A stretch of 64,000 nt of DNA from Pseudeuparius sepicola (Eukaryota > Arthropoda > Insecta > Coleoptera > Anthribidae), in contig OY987301.1 of the NCBI GenBank assembly GCA_963920635.1, positions 20,006,501-20,070,500 on the forward strand. The letters run 5' to 3'. The notes under the pieces are model-generated. The model was given only the letters and a program-made list of their open reading frames with translations. It was not told where the DNA came from and ran no database searches. The position numbers and the translations under genes are program-made. Positions 59,101-64,000 of this stretch are shown here, piece after piece. Each line of letters opens with the position of its first letter. Position 1 is the stretch's first letter.

Positions 59101-62100
59101 TTATTTTTCTGTATTATGATCTGCTGGAACTGGTTCAGAACTGAGTGTTGGAACAAAGCTATATTTACATTGGGTGCATTTAAGACGACAAAGCGATTGC
59201 AATCGCTTGCAAGCGGTTTGATGCTTGCGCGCTTTGAACGGTTTCGCTAGATTTCAGCGGATTGCGAAATTAGTGAGCGTAAAAATTTTATGCTTGATCG
59301 CTTGTGATTGCTATAATAGGGGGTTTGTTCTAACCTTACTTTGTTCTGTCAGTTCCCTTTATTGACTTTATTTATGTTATTTCAGTGTGGTAAGCCATTG
59401 TAAAATTTCGATTTCGTGATTTACTTTTTTGATGCTGTGTTTGAGCTTAATTTATTTTTACATCTCGATATTTCGGGTGCTGTCATAAAATAACCGTTTA
59501 ACGAAATGCTAGTGCCAGCAAACGAAAGTAGAAAGCGCTGCAATCAAAGCGCTTGGTATGATTGGGGGTCTTAAATGCAACCATTGTTGTTAATTGTTGT
59601 ACAACAGTGCTTAACAATTAGAATATGGCTGCTGGGGAGAACAACTTCCCCTAACCTCAAAATCTGCTAAGAGACAAACAAATAAAGTAAAAATAAATCA
59701 ATTTGACAGATAGTCCATAATCGCTTGCAAGTGGATTTTTGTCTCTGTCTTTGTTTTATACATAAAAAAACCGAGACAGAGGCACTATCTGACTACAAAC
59801 GATTGCTTACGCTTGGTAACTCTAAATGCAGCCATTTGTAACCTATTGTATGGATGATGGTTCATTTGTATCACGGTATAATTATTTTTAGATCCGTGTC
59901 TGTCGATCCCGAGACCTCTCGAGATCCCAAGGAACGAATAATACCGATCGCCTTCGAGAAACCCGAAAACATTGCAAACACGGAACCGGTCCAGTCTCCT
60001 CCCGCCAAACCCCCGATGCCGAGACCATTCCAGACTCAGAAATCGAACGCGACACAGAGATCGAACAGCCTATCGAGGCAGTCCACCCAGGAATCGGACA
60101 CGGAAACGATCGGCTCTAACGGAGATCCCATCAAGAAGTCGGCCAGAGAATACATTATACCTATAGCGGTGGAAGGTGGTGGGTATGTTGCCCCGAGAGC
60201 GGGCAGTCTGGAACCGAGCGATACTGCGAGCACTACGAGCACCATGACCGGCAAGAGCAAGCTGAGTAGCAGGCACAGGAGGATAGGGTAAGCATCAAGA
60301 TTGATATAAATCGACAAATATCAAATGTTTCCTACAAGTTGTTCTTCGAGGGTGTTTGTAGATATATGCAGTGAAAACTTTGCAAAAAGGAACCCTCCGG
60401 GACTTTTGGGTCAAACGTAATTTTCCTTTTAGTGTTGATCGGCATGAATAAATTGCACTAATGACAGGTTGACATACGAATATGACTTAAATACAGGGTG
60501 TCCGGTATAGGACGTCAAAATATTACGATTGAGTTTACAACTACGGGTCAAATCTTAATAGTTACTGAGATACAGGGCGTTGTATTTCTTATTTTGAAAT
60601 TGAATTATGGCAATATCTCCCAAAATAATCAAACTGCTGAACTGAAATTTGGTACTATTATGTTTTTGGGGATGGAAAATAAGCTGAAAATGTCAGTTTC
60701 TACGTGTCTCACAGAGGGCGCAACTTGCACCGTTTTGGATCGTGCTTTTACTCGTAACTTTTTTGATGTTATCTTTTTGGTCTTGCAGATCCATTATTTT
60801 AGTGCACCTTTTTATTCTACAACAAAAAGGTACTCTTGTTTCATAAGGATAAAATCCACCGTTTGCGTTGAAATTGGCAAAATGTGCCCCAAAACACCTG
60901 TTGACTCCAATGTTCGAAACATAAAATTCTCACCGACCGCTTTCAAATGCTACAGATCAATTGTACATTCAAAATGAAGAAAAAAATCCCTATGAACAAT
61001 GTACCAAAAATTATTCGCTTTCAAAATGGAAAGGATTGAATTTGACAAAATTTGAACACTCTATTTCAAGAAAACCAATGGGGTTTTGATCAATATCCAT
61101 TTAGCATTTTTTTCTTCATTTTAAATGTACAGTTGATCTGTAGCATTTGAAAGCGGTCGGTGAAAATTTTATGTTTCGAATATTGGAGGAGTCAACAGGT
61201 GTTTTGGGGCACATTTTGCCAATTTAAACGCAAACGGTTGATTTTATCGTCTTTGTCGAAGAATGAAAAGATGCACTGAAATGATGGACCCGCAGGCCCT
61301 AAAAGATAACCTCAAAAAAGTTACGAATAAAAGCGCGATCCAAAAACAGCGCAAGTTGCGCCCTCTGTGAGACACGTTGAAATTGACATTTTCAGCTTAT
61401 CTTCCATCTCCAAAAACATAATACTACTAAATTTCAGTTCAGCAGCTTGATTATTGTGGGAGTTATTGTCATAATTCAATCTCAAAAAAAGAATTACAAC
61501 GCCCTGTATCTCTGTAACTATTAAAATTTGACCCGTAGTTGTTAAGCTCAATAATAATATTTTGATGTCCTCTACCTGCTCACGCGAGATTGCCGCATAA
61601 TTACCGGACACCCTGTATAATGTAGAGCAAAATTTGTAGAAGGAAACGGGAAAAATTCTTGTTTTGGAGAAGTATTGTTTATGATAATGATAATATACAG
61701 GGTGTGCGGGTAGGCGAAAAGACTGGTAAAAGACAAAAAAAAATTGAGTAGAAATTTGAGCTTCTTGGGTTGAGTCTTGATTGTTTTGAAACTAATTTGT
61801 GGCATAATGTGAGTTTCGATAAATAAATAAGGTATGCTTTGTGCACAGTAGAGTGCCCTTTTTATTGTAGTTTTTAAGTCAAAATGTTATTAAGATTTTT
61901 CGCCTCAGCTCCCTCTCGTTCTGAAAAATTGATCTAAATAAAATACATATCACAAACGATGATCCCTGCATCACCATGGTCGACAATGTAATTTCCATTG
62001 CCGCCCATCGTGACCCAGGGATCATCGTTCGTGATATCCACTATAGTCCCCAAAAGGCAGTTATTTTTGACAAGGTCGTTCAAATGCCACCTTAAGTACC

Positions 62101-62589
62101 CAAAAAAATGTGTTTCTTTACACACCCTGTATATTTAGTAACGAGTGCTCAAAATTACATATTGGGCATGAGAATGAAGAGAATTTTGATGGCTATATTT
62201 TTTAAATATTATTCCCTTCCCTCCCTGTTAAATTTGGCTTTTATTTCTGTTCACCTACAAGCAATGCCATTATTGGCTGTTTTTTAGATCGATGTTGAGC
62301 GATCGCGACTCTGAAGACGAGAGTCCATTCTCAAAACTGCACCGTCACAGTTCCTTTGGCAAAGACAGCGACACCGAGGATTCTAGATCCGACGCTTTCC
62401 ATATGCACCGACTGAGGTAAGTCTCGGTTTACATTTTGGTTTGTTAGTAACGAATCGAATTGCAGGAGTTCGCGTCCCAAGAAATCCACACTAGAGCACA
62501 ACGATTCCCTGAGTTCTGGCGAAGAGGACGATGATGAAGGATTCGAAATTTTGACGGCGGAAAATCTGTTCTCGACATTGTTGTCAAGG
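50197..62589 (+). CDS. NUAK-family AMPK-related kinase (3' end beyond window)
   Basis: Exons: 50197-50294, 50357-50556, 50615-50832, 50885-51137, 52618-52838, 52952-53816, 54577-55258, 59892-60287, 62288-62416, 62466-62589, giving 1062 codons so far; the last donor (AGG|GTGAGT) leads past 64000. The kinase domain (33-~300) has GQGTFGKV, K63, HRDLK (D157), DFG (D175) and the LKB1-target loop with T190 in [13 protein letters not shown]. The words KPS..LIRDML.VNP and HWWVN match NUAK1/2 closely. The long tail is Lys/Glu- and Ser/Pro-rich with two IIPIA motifs. NUAK kinases act under LKB1 on myosin phosphatase and the actin cytoskeleton. The tail is far longer than in mammals (~660 aa in total), as in other insects. 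An upstream non-coding exon is likely. Confidence 0.94.
51138..52617. other. NUAK intron 4
   Basis: 1.5 kb, half of it taken by the foldback element at 51509-52198. The remainder is AT-rich with no further features. Confidence 0.55.
51509..52198. mobile_element. Foldback element in NUAK intron 4
   Basis: The outer ends GTGACCACGATACACGTAAA and CTGTGTATCGTGGTTGTGAC pair. A longer inner pair (51747-51860 with 51945-52083) includes GGGGGTTGCCGACAGCGAAA and its complement. The left arm carries an extra segment, a copy of which is at 33319-33440. Both arms have short open frames because they are copies of each other, not because they are coding. Confidence 0.75.
54128..54366. mobile_element. MITE, TACAGGRTGTCCCAATTAAG ends
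   Basis: The left end TACAGGATGTCCCAATTAAG and right end CTTAATTGGGACACCCTGTA pair over about 23 bp. A sibling without its right end is at about 55731-55920, where CAATTAAGATG and AAGATGGCGATTT recur. It lies in NUAK intron 6. Confidence 0.75.
55286..56279. mobile_element. hAT-like element with GGAAACTTTCC repeats
   Basis: 994 bp flanked by the exact 8-bp duplication CTATTTAA (55278-55285 and 56280-56287). Ends are TAGAGATGG and CCATCTCTA, typical of hAT. Sub-terminal parts hold many GGAAACTTTCC-type palindromes (55305-55430 and 56205-56265). The interior contains the sibling of the 54128 MITE (about 55731-55920), so it is nested. There is no transposase frame. It lies in NUAK intron 7. Confidence 0.8.
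56287..56892 (-). mobile_element. TA-flanked MITE, AGAAGTCC ends (copy 2)
   Basis: The reverse complement of the element at 39732-40327, similar over nearly its whole length with a few indels. It begins right after the target duplication of the hAT-like element, so that element inserted at its edge. Neither copy keeps an open frame in common with the other. Confidence 0.75.
57394..58835. mobile_element. ~1.44-kb element, GGCATTACACTTG ends
   Basis: The left end TGGCATTACACTTGTAAATT and right end AATTGCAAGTGTAATCCCGG pair. Further AAATTGGCC/TTGGCCAAGG-type words repeat near the left end. The interior has short unrelated frames and a tRNA-like segment (58425-58500). It is probably a non-autonomous DNA transposon within NUAK intron 7. 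Confidence 0.55.
58425..58500 (-). repeat. Candidate tRNA-derived SINE head (minus strand)
   Basis: On the minus strand TGGTGAGGCTACGG (plus 58469-58482) resembles an A box and GGTTCAATCCC (plus 58436-58446) is a B box, at tRNA-like spacing. A poly(T)-like stretch follows on the minus strand. No full cloverleaf could be drawn, so a SINE fragment is preferred over a tRNA gene. Confidence 0.35.
58836..59891. other. 3' part of NUAK intron 7
   Basis: It contains the related half of the 27304 MITE (about 59090-59163) and AT-rich DNA. Words such as ATCGCTTG/CAAGCGAT recur in both directions between 59190 and 59810, which suggests another decayed inverted repeat. No gene is seen. Confidence 0.45.
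60493..61616. mobile_element. 1.1-kb long inverted repeat, ACAGGGTGTCCGG ends
   Basis: Ends ACAGGGTGTCCGGT and ACCGGACACCCTGT are flanked by TA. Arms of roughly 500 bp pair almost fully: AAATAAGCTGAAAATGTCAG against CTGACATT-type complement near 61385, and ATTGGCAAAATGTGCC near 60870 against its complement near 61212. Diverged relatives are at 15835-16645 and 46890-47075. No transposase. It lies in NUAK intron 8. Confidence 0.8.
61617..62287. other. End of NUAK intron 8
   Basis: Includes a further ACAGGGTGTGCGG end near 61696 and CACACCCTGTATA near 62122, with GATCCCTG and CAGGGATC pairing inside (about 61960-62035). This suggests another small inverted-repeat element at about 61695-62133. 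No exon is seen before 62288. Confidence 0.5.
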
Positions 62590-64000
62590 GTGAGTAGTTG
62601 ACATTTTATTGATTTGTACATTCGACTGATATAATACAGATGTTTCCCTAAATTATTTTATAAACTTTCCGCCTGAATTGTTACAAAATGTTTACTGTTG
62701 AATATTCTAAAAGTAAAGTTCCTGATTTAGTTGGTCGAGTTTTCATAGAAAAAGTGTCGCTATGATTTTCATAACTTAAAGCTACATCCATCCAGAGACG
62801 ACATGTACAGTTCACCAAATCAAAGAATAAAAGTGCAAATTATTCACATTCTCTCTCTGGGTACTGACACAAATTATTTCCAACAATCATCAATTTTTAT
62901 TAATAATATCTACTATCTCATAAATTAAGTTATATGCTATAAGGTATGGGGTTATGGTATAATATTTTACTCAATGGTAGACCTTTATTTAGTTGGTGAA
63001 GATGCAGACAAAATTGTCTGATTTGTTTGCTTTTTTTCAAGAAAAAGAAAATGGGCAAGAAAAAACTACGTTATGTATTTATTGCACAGTAATTGTAGAC
63101 CGGAAGATAGTGACAGATTTTTGGACGTGATTTTACTCAGTATGCCTTTCATAGGGCATTATGTTGCGTATATTCTCACAATAATAAGATATGAATCAGA
63201 GAGTCATCTTGGGTTCTTCATATGGAAAAATGAGTTTTCAATTATTCGAAAAATATGCGTTTTGATATGATTTTAGTCAGGCTGCCATGTGTTTTATAAC
63301 GAACTTCAAAATAGAAAATTCCTCGGAAAATTATAGGCATACCCTTAGCGTGGGCCCAAAGGGCTATTATTGCCACGTGAACTTGTATTTCAATAATTAA
63401 TTTTTCCAAGTTTCTGAACAGGCTGCCAATGAGAAGTATGCAAGTTCTTGTTATGAAACTGCTGAAGAAAAGATGGCATACCGTTTGCGCATGTCCAAGT
63501 ACACTTTACATCGAATAACTCGTTTAAATGATTAAATAACATTCAATTTAAACAGTACTTGGACACGCGCAAAAGGTATGCCATCCTTTTTTCAGCATTT
63601 TCATAACAAGAACTTGCATACTTCTCATTGGCAGCCTGTTCAGAAACGTGGAAAAATTAATTATAAAAATACAAGATCACGTGTCAATATTAGCCCTTTG
63701 GACCCACCCTAACGGTATGCCTATGGTTTTTCGAGGAATTTTCTATTTTGAACTTCATTATAAAACACATGACAGCCTGACTAAAATCATATCAAAACGC
63801 ATATTTTTCGAATAATTGAAAACTCAGTTTTTCACATGAAGAACCCAGGATGACTCTCTGATTCATACCTTATTATTGTGAGAATATGTGCCACACAATG
63901 CCCTTTGCAAGGCATACTGAGTAAAATCACGTCCAAAAATCTGTCACTATCTCCCGGTCTAATATAAACACATCAAAATACCATCCATTTGGCGTTATTG
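62590..64000. other. NUAK intron 10, to the window edge
   Basis: It holds the large palindrome at 63096-63963. I see no further NUAK exon up to 64000. Confidence 0.5.
63096..63963. mobile_element. 868-bp near-complete palindrome
   Basis: Two ~410-bp arms meet near 63525. The left TAGACCGGAAGATAGTGACA is mirrored by TGTCACTATCTCCCGGTCTA on the right, and GAGAAGTATGCAAGTTCTTG (63430) by its complement near 63610. By eye the arms differ at only a small share of positions. Short open frames in both arms are mirror copies. It is a foldback-type element or a recent inverted duplication. Confidence 0.8.

Noticed and set aside
60498..60977. A 159-codon plus-strand frame and a mirrored 96-codon minus frame at 61321-61611
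   Set aside because: They are the two arms of one inverted repeat, and the product resembles no transposase.

Overview
The window looks like a stretch of an insect nuclear genome. It is AT-rich, its genes have many introns (11, 18, 9 and at least 10 coding exons) with GT-AG junctions, and its introns and intergenic space are packed with MITEs, long inverted repeats, LINE debris and a gypsy-type endogenous retrovirus. A beetle or other pterygote insect fits, but I could not fix the order.

Layout. 1-3400: unannotated AT-rich DNA, then two tandem copies of a ~1.1 kb CpG-containing repeat. 3496-10336: a complete minus-strand errantivirus (Ty3/gypsy with env). It has two identical 197-bp LTRs, a GGCG target duplication, a PBS, a PPT, intact gag, pol and env frames, a credible -1 frameshift site and a credible spliced env message. 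10337-11860: repeat-rich spacer. 11861-16939 (+): an ATRIP-like checkpoint gene, 11 exons, 682 aa. 17623-38569 (+): GAK/auxilin, 18 exons, 1146 aa, with kinase, PTEN-like, C2 and J domains; its large introns hold a LINE, foldback elements, a hAT-like MITE and an array of TATCGATA motifs split by a second LINE. 39160-43625 (-): a BTB-BACK-C2H2 zinc-finger gene, 9 coding exons, 836 aa, convergent with GAK. 43626-50196: spacer with repeats. 50197 to beyond the right edge (+): a NUAK-family AMPK-related kinase, at least 10 coding exons, whose introns hold several foldback elements and MITEs.

All exon models were built by hand from open frames and splice signals. Each complete model keeps one frame from ATG to stop across every junction, which is the main evidence for them. 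The four host genes have unrelated cell-biological roles: ATR checkpoint signalling, clathrin uncoating, transcription control, and LKB1-NUAK signalling. I saw no bacterial-style operon, CRISPR array, rRNA or convincing tRNA gene. The most interesting material is the apparently young env-bearing retrovirus, the split signal sequence of its env, the TATCGATA array, and the number of long hairpin-forming repeats inside introns.
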